Shown here piece after piece: positions 17,829 through 26,640 of a DNA stretch of 64,000 bases (positions are counted from its first letter, which is position 1; the number at the start of each line of letters is the position of its first letter). The notes under the pieces are model-generated. The model was given only the letters and a program-made list of their open reading frames with translations. It had not been told where the DNA came from and ran no database searches. A program made the position numbers and the translations under genes. Source of the DNA: Tolypothrix sp. PCC 7712 (GTDB lineage Bacteria; Cyanobacteriota; Cyanobacteriia; Cyanobacteriales; Nostocaceae); assembly GCF_025860405.1 (NCBI RefSeq), contig NZ_CP063785.1, forward strand, positions 7,565,390-7,629,389, written 5' to 3'.

Positions 17829-18481
17829 AATTTATCCTTATTAAATCCCCTAAATAAATTTATGGGGGTTATCTTTTTAATTTTTACTTCTACAGCTTCC
17901 CCAGCCTCAAAAACGATAGGATATTTATATAATTAGAAGTCTCCAATTCTTGTAGGCTGGATATCTTTGCCGATGTTTTAGCAGTGCAGACTTCACAAAA
18001 AATACAATCAAAACTCTAAACCAATTTTAAAAATATGTGACAGATGTGTAGCCAGCACAAGCCCTTACCAATAATTTATCTATGGTAAAAATTATTTAAA
18101 TTAATATAATAAGTTAAATTTTTGTCAATTCAAAGCCGAAGTATAAAGTACTAATAAAGCTGGAAAGCAATCCTGCTCATAGCATCTCCATCACAGGAGA
18201 AAAATACTATCAATTACCGCATTCATCAGGCGAAAATTTCAAATAGCCAGAAGTCAGCAATTGACAGATTTCCAGGCATTTATCTATGGTAAAACCCCCT
18301 AAAACAAATACGAAAATTTCTCTTTTATAGCTCATAGTACAGCACGGCGTAAATCAACAGAGCATACCTACTGGTTCGCCGTTACTGCGTTCCATTATCT
18401 TGTTGAGCCAACATTTATGGAGCTTTTACCCACTCTCACTTCATCATTTTTTGGTTAATTATACTTAGGTAATACAATATA

Positions 18482-18606
18482 ATTACTTACAAACTAACCA
18501 TATTGATGACACAGTGTTGTCATAGCATTGTCAACGGCAAGTGCTATCTTGAATGAAGATAGATTTTTAGACTCATTCTACGGGCAGGTTATCCTGCCTT
18601 TTTTTT
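18482..18606 (+). ncRNA. Candidate small RNA with three hairpins and a rho-independent terminator
   Basis: Upstream, TTGGTT (18451-18456) and TACAAT (18473-18478) are spaced 16 bases apart like a -35/-10 pair. Three hairpins follow: ATGACA/TGTCAT (18506-18523), a perfect 7-bp CTATCTT/AAGATAG (18544-18562), and GGCAGG/CCTGCC (18583-18598), the last followed by eight T residues. No open reading frame of useful length fits. This is a good intergenic small-RNA candidate of about 120 bases; I do not recognise its family. Confidence 0.6.
18583..18606 (+). terminator. Rho-independent terminator
   Basis: GGCAGG-TTAT-CCTGCC stem-loop followed by an uninterrupted T8 run. It ends the small-RNA candidate; no protein gene lies upstream within 900 bases. 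Confidence 0.8.
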
Positions 18607-18673
18607 AAGGATGAAACATAAGATTCTTGCGAATAAAAATAATCAATCACTTTGGCAAGCCAGGGGACTAGAG

Positions 18674-18818
18674 GAAGCAGCCCCAATACTGCTAGGTTAA
18701 GGATTTTCAACTCAGAATTTGGTTGGGTAAAAGGTTAAAGGGTAAGGGTTGAAGGTGTTTTCTTGCCCCTTTTCCCCTTCCCCTTTTGCCCTTAACCGAC
18801 AAGTATTGGAAGCAGCCC
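18674..18818. mobile_element. Family II MITE with 10-bp target duplication, copy 1
   Basis: The element spans 18684-18808 and has ends CAATACT/AGTATTG. It is flanked by perfect direct repeats GAAGCAGCCC (18674-18683 and 18809-18818). The interior has GGTTAAGGATTTTCAACTCA and GTTAAAGG/CCCTTAACC heptamer-like DNA, with no gene. The second copy is at 57726-57852. Confidence 0.85.
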
Positions 18819-19119
18819 CAATGAAAAAAATTCACTACCATCCATGAAAGTCGAGGCTGGGATTTGTGCTCAGAACTCAGCACTTTCAAGCTAGAGGCGG
18901 AAGAATGCAATTACGAACTGCGCTGTGAAAAATAGAAAAGCTTGCTGAGTTATGTTTTTATCTATTTAAACGTATCTCAGCATCTGATGATAGTTTAACT
19001 GCGCGCGGGCTGATTTACTAACATTAACTTATGTAAATACTAGGCGATCGCACATACATCTTTTTCTAGATATATGCCTAAATAGTTAAATAAAACTTAG
19101 GATTAATAAATATAAAACA

Positions 19120-19149
19120 TCCTACTCAAGATTAAATGAGTAGGATTGG
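19120..19149 (-). terminator. Nine-base-pair perfect hairpin
   Basis: ATCCTACTC and GAGTAGGAT form a perfect stem around a nine-base AT-rich loop. Read on the minus strand it is followed by a T-rich stretch, as in a weak terminator. No minus-strand gene lies close upstream except the KaiB-domain gene ending at 19618. Confidence 0.35.
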
Positions 19150-19208
19150 AAGCAAAATATTTCTTTAAACCCAAGTCTTATTTTACACTTATATTTTGCA
19201 AACTAGCA

Positions 19209-19225
19209 GAGGGGTATTACCCCTC
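19209..19225. terminator. GAGGGGT/ACCCCTC hairpin
   Basis: A 7-bp GC-rich stem with a three-base loop, followed on the plus strand by CAATTTATTT. It resembles a terminator but lacks a clean T-run and has no obvious plus-strand gene before it. Confidence 0.35.
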
Positions 19226-19617
19226 AATTTATTTGCAATGAACATCATCATTTTTCATCCTTAAGATAGATTGACGACCACAGAAAATTCATATTTAAAA
19301 ACAAATAATACAGTGAACAACACCTTTTATTAGTGCAATAAGTACATATCAGCGGATAGTTATTTATAATTCAGATTTCCAGATAATATCCAAGAGGGAA
19401 TTTATTGCCTGAGTCAACATGACTCACATAATTGATCCTTAATTTAGGATTTAAAAAAGCTTAAGTTGTTTGGTGTTGAGTGTTGGGGGTTTGTTGTTTG
19501 CTATTTATGAGATGCCATAGGGGATAGGGAACATGGCATTATTTTGAATTCTGAATTTTAAATTTTGGATGATTTTTCTCCCTTATCTTCCTCATCCCCA
19601 ATTCCCAGTCTCCTCAC

Positions 19618-20409
19618 TTACAATTTCTCTTGCGCGCCTAACATTTGTAAGATTTTTTCTGCTTGATCTAAATCACCAACAAGGCGGCGAATGGGATGGG
19701 GCCAAACTTTTACTAAAGTGGGAGTAGCGCTAACCTGATCGATTTCAGCTTGTTCGGGATTAGTTAACACATCAACTACTTTTAAAGTGTAAGGTTGTCC
19801 CAGCGATCGCTCTAGTAGTTCATGTAAATTATGTAGAATGCGTTCCGTATTTGCACTATGTCCAGCTACAAACAGCCGCAAGACATAGGCTTGGGTTTTT
19901 AGTTGGAAACTCTGTGTTTTTGTGACAACTTGATGGTATTTCTGTGTTGATTCCGCATCTAAACGCACAATTAAATCATGGTCTTCCCAAAGCTGCGGAA
20001 ATGAGGAACGATAAGTAGTTAATACCATGCGATCGCACAAACCATCGACCCAGGGAGCAGCTTGCCATGCTAAATCCCCTGTGCCAAAAATCGCGTTGAG
20101 CACAGCTTGATGTCGCAAAACTGCTGGATAAGCTTCAGCAAAGGTTCGTACTTGTTTGGTGCGCGGATCTAGCCAGTGATCAACTGTTGCTGTATAGCAA
20201 GGGACTAAAAAATGTGGGGGTTCTGATAGATCCAGAATTTCCTGCAAAGCAGCACACAGCTGTAAATGCCATCTCCCTTGTTTACTAGGGTCGATGCAGT
20301 AAATTAAATCGCCTCCAGGTGTAAACAGGGCAATACCTTTAAACAGATGGGTTTTAGTCAGTTTATCTGTATTCAAGTCAGTTTTGGGAACTACATAAAT
20401 CCACAACAA
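19618..20409 (-). CDS. KaiB-domain protein with unique N-terminal domain
   Basis: A 263-residue protein. The last ~95 residues form a KaiB-like thioredoxin-fold domain (QAYVLRLFVAGHSANTERIL; LGQPYTLKVVDVLTNPEQAE; ATPTLVKVWPHPIRRLVGDL). The first ~165 residues are a separate domain (FKGIALFTPGGDLIYCIDPS; HFLVPCYTATVDHWLD) that I cannot assign. KaiB folds bind KaiC-type partners and SasA-like kinases. Here the fold is fused and is not the core clock kaiB, which is about 100 residues and normally lies between kaiA and kaiC. The start must be TTG (at 20409), since no ATG is near. It is 63 bases downstream of a PilT-like gene on the same strand, which suggests a motility-related partner. Confidence 0.75.
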   Translation of the reverse strand: MLWIYVVPKTDLNTDKLTKTHLFKGIALFTPGGDLIYCIDPSKQGRWHLQLCAALQEILDLSEPPHFLVPCYTATVDHWLDPRTKQVRTFAEAYPAVLRHQAVLNAIFGTGDLAWQAAPWVDGLCDRMVLTTYRSSFPQLWEDHDLIVRLDAESTQKYHQVVTKTQSFQLKTQAYVLRLFVAGHSANTERILHNLHELLERSLGQPYTLKVVDVLTNPEQAEIDQVSATPTLVKVWPHPIRRLVGDLDQAEKILQMLGAQEKL

Positions 20410-20472
20410 AAAGTAAAAAGTAAAAAATTTTGTTTTTTACCTTTTACTTTTTACTTTACTTATTTACTGTAA

Positions 20473-21816
20473 CTAAACTCTTCCTCGGAGGAATTGAGCC
20501 ATTTCATTCGGAGTTGGTGACATCTCTAAGGCTGTTTCCTCAGTAATGCGTCCATCTTGGTAGAGGTTATACAACGATTGATTCATGGTGATCATGCCAT
20601 CAAAGCTGGCTTGCTTCATGAGTTCAGTAATTTCGTCATATTTCCCGTCTTTAATCCATTCTTTAATGGCCTCAGTATTAATCAGGACATCGTGGAACGC
20701 TGCCCGCTTACCATCTGTCGTCCGGCATAGCCCTTGGGCAATTACTGCTACTAAAGACTCGGAAATTGCCACCCGCATAGCATCTTGTTCTTCCCCAGAG
20801 TAGAGGTTAAGTATCCGTTCAATGGTTTTTACAGCGCTATTAGTGTGCAAAGTTCCCATTACTAAGTGACCTGTCTGAGCAGCTTTTAGCGCGGTGTTGA
20901 CTGTTTCTTTATCCCGCATTTCCCCCACCAGAATTAAATCTGGATCTTCCCGCAAGGCTGCTTTTAAGGCGTTATCAAACTTGCGGGTGTGCATTCCCAC
21001 TTCTCGTTGTTTAATCAACGATTTTTGGCTTTTATGGACAAATTCAATCGGGTCTTCGATGGTAATGATATGCTTAGGCATCTCTTTATTGATGTAGTCA
21101 ATCATTGCTGCCATCGTTGTGGACTTACCAGAACCCGTAGGCCCGGTTACCAGAATTAAACCTTTGTGAGCATGACAAATTTCCCGAAAAATAGGCGGTA
21201 ATCTTAACTGCTCCATTGTTAAGATTTTTAACGGAATTAACCGCAGTACCATTGCATAGCCTTTGAGCGAGCCAAAGATATTAATCCGTACCCGGGCAAA
21301 TTCGTACTGAGTTGCACCGTCAAATTCTAAATGTTCTTCAAAGCGTTGAATTTCAGCTTCAGTTAAAACTTCCCGCATCCAACTGAAAAAAGTGTCTTTA
21401 TCTGTTTCTGGATGATTTGTTTTCTCAATTTCGCCCCGGTTGCGAAAACGCGGAGTTTCACCTACACCCAAGTGAATGTCAGAAAATCCTTTTTCGTAAG
21501 CTTCTTCAATTAGCTTCTGTAATGTCAGAGTCGGAGTAGTGCTTTTGGGACTCGGCACAGTAGGCATTGGTGGTGGTGTGCCAGGACGATGGGCCGCTGC
21601 TGGAGGTGCAGCTGGTGGCGGTGGCGCAGAGGGTGGTGGTGGTGCAACTGGTGGTGGCGCAGCAGGAACCCCAGGATAGTTTGACATATCCAATGTTTGT
21701 GTCGCCTGGCGTTGGGTACTCAGCGTTGGTGGCGGTGGTGCTGGCATTGGCGGCGGCATTGGCGGCACATTACGTGGAGCGGGATTAGAAGTAGATGGAC
21801 GCTGTAGGTCGGTCAT
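20473..21816 (-). CDS. pilT: PilT-like type IV pilus retraction ATPase with proline-rich N-terminus
   Basis: A 447-residue hexameric secretion/retraction ATPase. After a ~95-residue Pro/Ala tract (PPPVAPPPPSAPPPPAAP) comes the PilT core: Walker A GPTGSGKSTTMAAM, Asp box IITIEDPIEF, Walker B LREDPDLILVGEMRDKET, His box TGHLVMGTLHTNSAVKTIERIL. It uses ATP to depolymerise type IV pili at the inner membrane. Typical PilT is about 345-370 residues, so the long proline-rich extension is extra and could bind a partner. The next gene on the strand encodes a KaiB-domain protein. Cyanobacteria have more than one pilT; which paralogue this is cannot be told from the sequence. Confidence 0.88.
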   Translation of the reverse strand: MTDLQRPSTSNPAPRNVPPMPPPMPAPPPPTLSTQRQATQTLDMSNYPGVPAAPPPVAPPPPSAPPPPAAPPAAAHRPGTPPPMPTVPSPKSTTPTLTLQKLIEEAYEKGFSDIHLGVGETPRFRNRGEIEKTNHPETDKDTFFSWMREVLTEAEIQRFEEHLEFDGATQYEFARVRINIFGSLKGYAMVLRLIPLKILTMEQLRLPPIFREICHAHKGLILVTGPTGSGKSTTMAAMIDYINKEMPKHIITIEDPIEFVHKSQKSLIKQREVGMHTRKFDNALKAALREDPDLILVGEMRDKETVNTALKAAQTGHLVMGTLHTNSAVKTIERILNLYSGEEQDAMRVAISESLVAVIAQGLCRTTDGKRAAFHDVLINTEAIKEWIKDGKYDEITELMKQASFDGMITMNQSLYNLYQDGRITEETALEMSPTPNEMAQFLRGRV

Positions 21817-22534
21817 AAATCTTTACAATGAAGCAAAAAATTAAATTAGCGGAAAACTTACTGATGGATAGTCTCGAGGTGCTTGTAGTACAGGGTGCTC
21901 GGTGTTTATTTGCTTGATATTTGAAAACCGTTGTCAGTTCTTTTTTTACAACTGACATGAGTATGTTTTTTTACTAGCTTTATGGCATTTATTAGTTATG
22001 TAAAATTTATTAACTAGATATCAACTTGTTTAACATACTCAAACCCTTGGAAAGCATCAGTGATATTCCGGCTAATAACAAGTTTTTATTAAGACATATT
22101 ACTTAAGAGAAAATACTTTATCCTCTCTAAATGAGAAATTTATTTCCAGCCTGGACAAAACTAGTTATCAATTAACAGCAAAAACACTAGCAGATAATTT
22201 CTTCAGCGCTATCTGAGAATTATGAGAAGACATAGGCATTTTTATAAGAAATGTTAAGCAGGAGTGATGTTGATCATTTAAAAGCCATTAGTGAAGTGCC
22301 TGCTTAAGTTCTTATATTCCTTTTGATAGATGTTGATAGTAGGCTTTCTACCTATATATGACTTACGCTTTACATTCATATTTACAAAAAATTAACTGTA
22401 AACTTTAGTAACTAAATGCTCATCTTAGCAGTAGGTTTTTATATACTGAACTTCTAATTGAACAGTTCAGTGTTCTCGCGAAAGTGAGATAAAGCTGAAG
22501 TAAAAATCTTGCTGTGTATTTGGGAGGAAAAGTC
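21817..22534. other. Divergent promoter region between pilT and a small membrane protein gene
   Basis: No gene is visible. One AT-rich hairpin (TGTCAGTT at about 21932-21939 with AACTGACA at 21950-21957, T7 in the loop) lies about 120 bases upstream of pilT. A small TCTC-GCGAAAGT-GAGA hairpin lies about 50 bases before the membrane protein start. Both could be leader structures. Confidence 0.45.
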
Positions 22535-22906
22535 ATGGTTTCGGCAGATAGCTCTAATCTAGGTAAGACCTACTCCTTGTTAATGATCAAAAGTTTTTTG
22601 ATCTGGACTTTCACGTTGGCAGTATGTTTGTTGGTTGTCGGGTTCCCATTAGTTGTTTTGATGGCTACGGTCGGGTGTCTGTTGTCGATTGTGTTGCAAT
22701 CTGTGATGCCTGTAAGTGCAGTTTTATTAGTAGCAGGCGGTTTGATTTTGTTTAATGTCATGGCAGTTGTTTTAGCTGCTGGGGTGTTAACTGCTAAAGG
22801 TGTACATCCAAAACAAATCAAATGGCTGAACTGGCTGCATGGAGAAGCAGAACAATTACATACTTCCGTCTACGCATCTTGTCCATTAACTTGCGAAATC
22901 AAATAA
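22535..22906 (+). CDS. Small integral membrane protein of unknown function
   Basis: About 123 residues from ATG 22535, chosen because GGGAGGA ends a few bases before it; an upstream in-frame start at 22514 lacks this. Two or three membrane helices are clear (IWTFTLAVCLLVVGFPLVVL; VSAVLLVAGGLILFNVMAVV), followed by a short cytosolic or lumenal tail with HPKQIKWLNWLHGEAEQLH and two late cysteines. No family is recognised. It is a single-gene unit: a long upstream region and a strong terminator just after the stop. Confidence 0.7.
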   Translation: MVSADSSNLGKTYSLLMIKSFLIWTFTLAVCLLVVGFPLVVLMATVGCLLSIVLQSVMPVSAVLLVAGGLILFNVMAVVLAAGVLTAKGVHPKQIKWLNWLHGEAEQLHTSVYASCPLTCEIK

Positions 22907-22934
22907 TTGCTAACTTCGACAAACAGTACATCTG

Positions 22935-22955
22935 CCCGGTTCAGCCGGGTTTTTT
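22935..22955 (+). terminator. Rho-independent terminator
   Basis: CCCGG-TTCAG-CCGGG stem-loop followed by six T residues, 29 bases after the membrane protein stop codon. Confidence 0.9.
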
Positions 22956-23149
22956 CATGTTTATTTAGTATTTGGTGTTTGGTTTTTGGTGTTTTTATTT
23001 GTTATTTGGTGTTAGTAATTTATGAATAAATATGAAGTAGGGTGTGTTATGCCAAAGGCTAACGCACCTTAAATTTTGCTGTTACCCTACTTGATAGCGA
23101 TAACATACTCTACAATTTAATTTTCTTAATAGTCGTTTTTCATGATTAC

Positions 23150-23213
23150 CTTTGACCCTTAACCCTTAACCCTTAACCCTTGACCCTTAACCCTTGACCC
23201 TTGACCAATAACT
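23150..23213. repeat. TTAACCC / TTGACCC heptamer array
   Basis: Seven to eight heptamers CCCTTAA/CCCTTGA end just before the wecB start codon at 23215. They resemble telomere repeats by chance only; the same type of heptamer is scattered in this chromosome. Confidence 0.85.
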
Positions 23214-23214
23214 A

Positions 23215-24330
23215 ATGACTAATCAAAAACGAGTTTATATAATCTTAGGTACTCGTCCAGAAGCAATTAAACTAGCTCCTGTAATTCAAGTATTTCAAAG
23301 GTCACAAGATTTTGAGTCACAAATAATTTTGACTGGACAGCATCGTGAAATGGTGGAGCAAGTAATGCAGCTGTTCAGCCTCAAAGCCGATGGAAACTTA
23401 GAGATTATGCAGCCTCAGCAATCTTTAAGTGATATTACCTGTCGTAGTTTGCGCGGTTTGGAAACGTTATTTAAAGAAAGTAAGCCAGACTTAGTCATAG
23501 TACAGGGAGATACGACAACAGCTTTTGCTGCAGCTTTGGCGGCTTTTTATCAAAAAATTCCTGTAGGCCATGTAGAAGCAGGATTAAGAACTGATGACAT
23601 CTTTAATCCTTACCCAGAAGAAGCGAACCGTCGCCTAATTTCGCAAATTACGCAATTGCATTTTGCACCCACGCCACTAGCTATGGAGAACTTACAGCGT
23701 TCTGGTGTGTTGGGTGAAATTCACTTAACCGGTAATACAGTAATTGATGCGCTGTTAAATGTGGCTGCAATTGAGCCAGCTTGCAATATTCCCGGTTTAG
23801 ACTGGTCATCATATCGCACATTGCTGGCTACAGTTCATCGCCGGGAGAATTGGGGAGAACCACTACAAGGAATTGCTCAGGGGTTTTTACAGATATTAGA
23901 TAAATTTCCTGATACGGCCCTGCTGTTACCATTACACCGCAATCCTACAGTCAGGGAACCATTACAGGCGCTTTTAGGGAATCATCCCCGGATATTTTTA
24001 ACAGAACCTTTAGATTATAAAGAATTAGTCGGCGCGATCGCGCGATCGCATTTCTTGCTGACTGATTCTGGGGGTTTGCAAGAAGAAGCACCCAGCCTCG
24101 GTAAGCCTGTACTAGTTCTGCGAGAAACTACAGAAAGACCGGAAGCAGTGACGGCGGGTACAGCTAAACTTGTAGGAACTGAAACTGAGAATATTGTGGC
24201 AGCTGCGGCGGAATTACTCAGCAACCCCAAAGCCTACGACACAATGGCAAACGCTATCAATCCTTTTGGAGATGGTAAAGCAAGCGATCGCATTTTACAA
24301 ATCGTCAAAAATTACTTTCAATTTCATTGA
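23215..24330 (+). CDS. wecB: UDP-N-acetylglucosamine 2-epimerase (non-hydrolysing)
   Basis: A 371-residue enzyme that interconverts UDP-GlcNAc and UDP-ManNAc for surface polysaccharide synthesis in the cytoplasm. Family signatures are present: GTRPEAIKLAPVI at the N-terminus, LVIVQGDTTTAFAAALAAFY, VGHVEAGLRT, PYPEEANRRLISQIT, TVHRRENWGEPL and LTDSGGLQEEAPSLGKPVLV near the C-terminus. The length is normal. The start codon ATG ACT AAT lies at the end of a TTAACCC/TAACTAATGACTAAT repeat, so the first residues (MTN) are repeat-derived and no clear ribosome site is seen. It stands alone, without other polysaccharide genes next to it. Confidence 0.92.
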   Translation: MTNQKRVYIILGTRPEAIKLAPVIQVFQRSQDFESQIILTGQHREMVEQVMQLFSLKADGNLEIMQPQQSLSDITCRSLRGLETLFKESKPDLVIVQGDTTTAFAAALAAFYQKIPVGHVEAGLRTDDIFNPYPEEANRRLISQITQLHFAPTPLAMENLQRSGVLGEIHLTGNTVIDALLNVAAIEPACNIPGLDWSSYRTLLATVHRRENWGEPLQGIAQGFLQILDKFPDTALLLPLHRNPTVREPLQALLGNHPRIFLTEPLDYKELVGAIARSHFLLTDSGGLQEEAPSLGKPVLVLRETTERPEAVTAGTAKLVGTETENIVAAAAELLSNPKAYDTMANAINPFGDGKASDRILQIVKNYFQFH

Positions 24331-24420
24331 AATTTGAAAATGCGACATCGGGCAAGAGTTATTTCTTGCCCCTTTAGCCTGATATTTCTGCATCCCCTGC
24401 TCCCCCTGCTCACTATTTTG

Positions 24421-25593
24421 TTAGTTGCAAGTTCCTTGGGCATGAGGTAAATATTCACGCACTTTCTCCAAGACTTTATCAACTTCTATAGGTTTAGTCA
24501 GAAAATCTGTAGCACCAAAAACCTTAGAGCGAACTTTATCAAACAGACCATCACTGCCCGTTAAAATAATCACTGGTGTGTTTGACAACACAGAAGTTCG
24601 GCGTAACTGGGCGCAGAGTTCATATCCATTCACACCAGGCATAATCAAATCTAAAAAGATTAAGTCTGGCTTATTTTGAATAAGAATGGGTAGAGCTTGC
24701 AAAGGCTGTTGAATATTAATAAACCTAAAGTTATTTGGTATGAGAATTCCTTCGAGCAATTGACTAACTTGAGGACTATCATCTACACAAGCTACTAATG
24801 GAGTGGTTAGCTTTTTTAATGGTGTAAAGTTATAGCTATTTTTGAGTTCTGTAGTTGGTAAAGTCAAGTCAGGTACTACGATGAGTTCCATAATTCCTTG
24901 ACGAATATAAGGAAGTAGGGAACGAATGATTGATAATAAACTCTGATTCATTTTGACGGCTAAATCCCATAAGGTGTATTTGCCGTTCATTAAATTTGCA
25001 AAGTTTTTGTAGACAGTTGGGCTTACCATCTGTCGAAGTTCTTCTGGTTTACGGATAATTGGTGCTAAGTGAGGAGAGAAAGTTGCTAACCCAGGTTTTG
25101 ACCAAATATTCCAAGATTCTTGTACTTGTTGAATAACTATATTGGAATTTGTGAAATCAGTGGGTGCTTTTAAAATTATTTCTTGATGGCGCTCATAAGA
25201 TAAAGGATGACGATTGAGATTTTGAGCTACATCAAATATAACTTCTGATATTGTTCCCCTCACAATGCTGTTAATTTGTGGGAGAGTAGCTTGATATTTT
25301 GTATATAGAATTTCTAGTAGACGATAATCCCAATAATCGCTGACAGTATCTTCAACATCTAAGAGTAACTTGTTAATAGCAATCTGCGGACAATTCTGGG
25401 TGATGTATCTATATAAACGACGACGAGGATGATTTCCTCCAGTTGCCCACACTATCTGTCCTAGATGATAATAGAAATTCCATTGCTCGTTATGATGGTT
25501 TTTAACATTTAGCTGGCCACTGTACTGAATTTTGATGGAGTTTTGAAATTCATACAATAATTTATCTAATCTTGTTTGTTCGAGAGATAGCAT
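24421..25593 (-). CDS. PATAN-domain response regulator (PatA-like)
   Basis: A 390-residue regulator. The N-terminal ~250 residues match the PATAN region of cyanobacterial PatA/PixG/PilG-type regulators (FYYHLGQIVWATGGNHPRRR; VFDVAQNLNRHPL). The C-terminal ~125 residues are a CheY-like receiver with VACVDDSPQVSQLL, phosphoacceptor LIFLDLIMPG, and TGSD and FLTKPI. It has no DNA-binding or enzymatic output domain, so it works by protein contact. Relatives control phototaxis, motility or heterocyst pattern. No che/pix operon surrounds it here, so the partner kinase is unknown; the nearby hybrid kinases are candidates. The start is the ATG at 25593. Confidence 0.85.
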   Translation of the reverse strand: MLSLEQTRLDKLLYEFQNSIKIQYSGQLNVKNHHNEQWNFYYHLGQIVWATGGNHPRRRLYRYITQNCPQIAINKLLLDVEDTVSDYWDYRLLEILYTKYQATLPQINSIVRGTISEVIFDVAQNLNRHPLSYERHQEIILKAPTDFTNSNIVIQQVQESWNIWSKPGLATFSPHLAPIIRKPEELRQMVSPTVYKNFANLMNGKYTLWDLAVKMNQSLLSIIRSLLPYIRQGIMELIVVPDLTLPTTELKNSYNFTPLKKLTTPLVACVDDSPQVSQLLEGILIPNNFRFINIQQPLQALPILIQNKPDLIFLDLIMPGVNGYELCAQLRRTSVLSNTPVIILTGSDGLFDKVRSKVFGATDFLTKPIEVDKVLEKVREYLPHAQGTCN

Positions 25594-26640
25594 AAGTTTA
25601 ATCAGGAATTCGGCAAATAAATATCGTGTGATTCAATCAATTTGAGAGTGACCAATTTCTTGTAATAAAGCACTGGACTCTATACAATTATTACCAAACA
25701 AAAACCATAGAAAAATCAGTAAACTTACCCTATATTGCTAATTTTTTCTCTATGATTAAAGCTGAGAGATTCAAAATTGCTTTAGGGAAAATCATATCAG
25801 TTAAAACTGATTTTCTTTGGGATATAGCAATCCATGCAGTAGTTGCGATATTACGTTTTAAGTGAGGGAATAAACAGAATAAATTACCTATGGAATAAGA
25901 ATGCTATAGCTAATTAATGCCACACTGCGCGGATATTATTAATAATAATATTAAAATATGTAAACTAAATAGATAACCGTAATAATACGGTTATAAAAAT
26001 TAAGATTTTTAAGCTAAAACCATGATTTTTCAGTGAATGATGGCAATCGATTTCGTAAATTCCGAATCAAAAATAATCAATTGCTTTAGCAAACAGGGAA
26101 AGCAGAAATTTTATAGCTATATTCGATGTGGGTATTGAGTAATTTGATCAATAATTTTTTGGATGAAGTCAAGCTTAACACTCGGTTAAGTAAGCTACTG
26201 AGAATCAACTGAAATATTTTTTACTTCAAAACGGTTATATTTTCATATCCCTTTTATTCAATCCCTTGATATCTCCTTTAGCCTTGAAGTTGATGCACAT
26301 TTAAATTCCACATTTTCTTGTTTGGGCCGTCAAGGGTCAAGATTCAAGGTTAAAATTGGATCTTTGACCTTTGACTCTGGACAATCCTGATAAGTAATTA
26401 TGCAACTTAAGTAGGTAGACACGAATAAACCTAACTATGTGACAGAATATAAATTACTCAAAACTCTTGCGATTGCTACCCTACCCTGCGGAAACGACTT
26501 CTCTACGAGACGCTGCGCGAACGTCGAACGGGAACGCTTCTCTGCGAGTGCTTTTTTACCTAAGTGACAACTTTGGTTAATCAGATTTTTTCTCCCCCAG
26601 CTTCAAAAGCGATAGGATATTTATTTATTTGCAAGTTCCT
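25594..26640. other. Divergent intergenic region, about 1 kb
   Basis: AT-rich and without a credible gene. It contains a fragment of a common cyanobacterial dispersed repeat (about 26480-26550, with CTACGAGACGCTGCGCGAAC) and the 30-bp motif at 26595-26624 also found at 17899. It separates the PATAN regulator from the giant kinase, so both promoters lie here. Confidence 0.5.

Larger units (their letters stand above)
17660..19617. other. Two-kilobase gene-poor region with RNA candidate and repeats
   Basis: No convincing protein gene is visible. The region holds a family I element (17729), a 30-bp motif at 17899-17928 shared with the promoter region of the giant kinase gene (26595-26624, 28 of 30 matches), a small-RNA candidate (18482-18606), a family II element (18684) and two hairpins (19120, 19209). 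The 16-mer TTTATCTATGGTAAAA occurs at about 18076 and again at about 18276. Confidence 0.6.

Noticed and set aside
23150..23213. Telomere-like TTAACCC array
   Set aside because: Bacterial heptamers of this kind are widespread here, and only a few units are present next to a normal gene. Nothing indicates a chromosome end.
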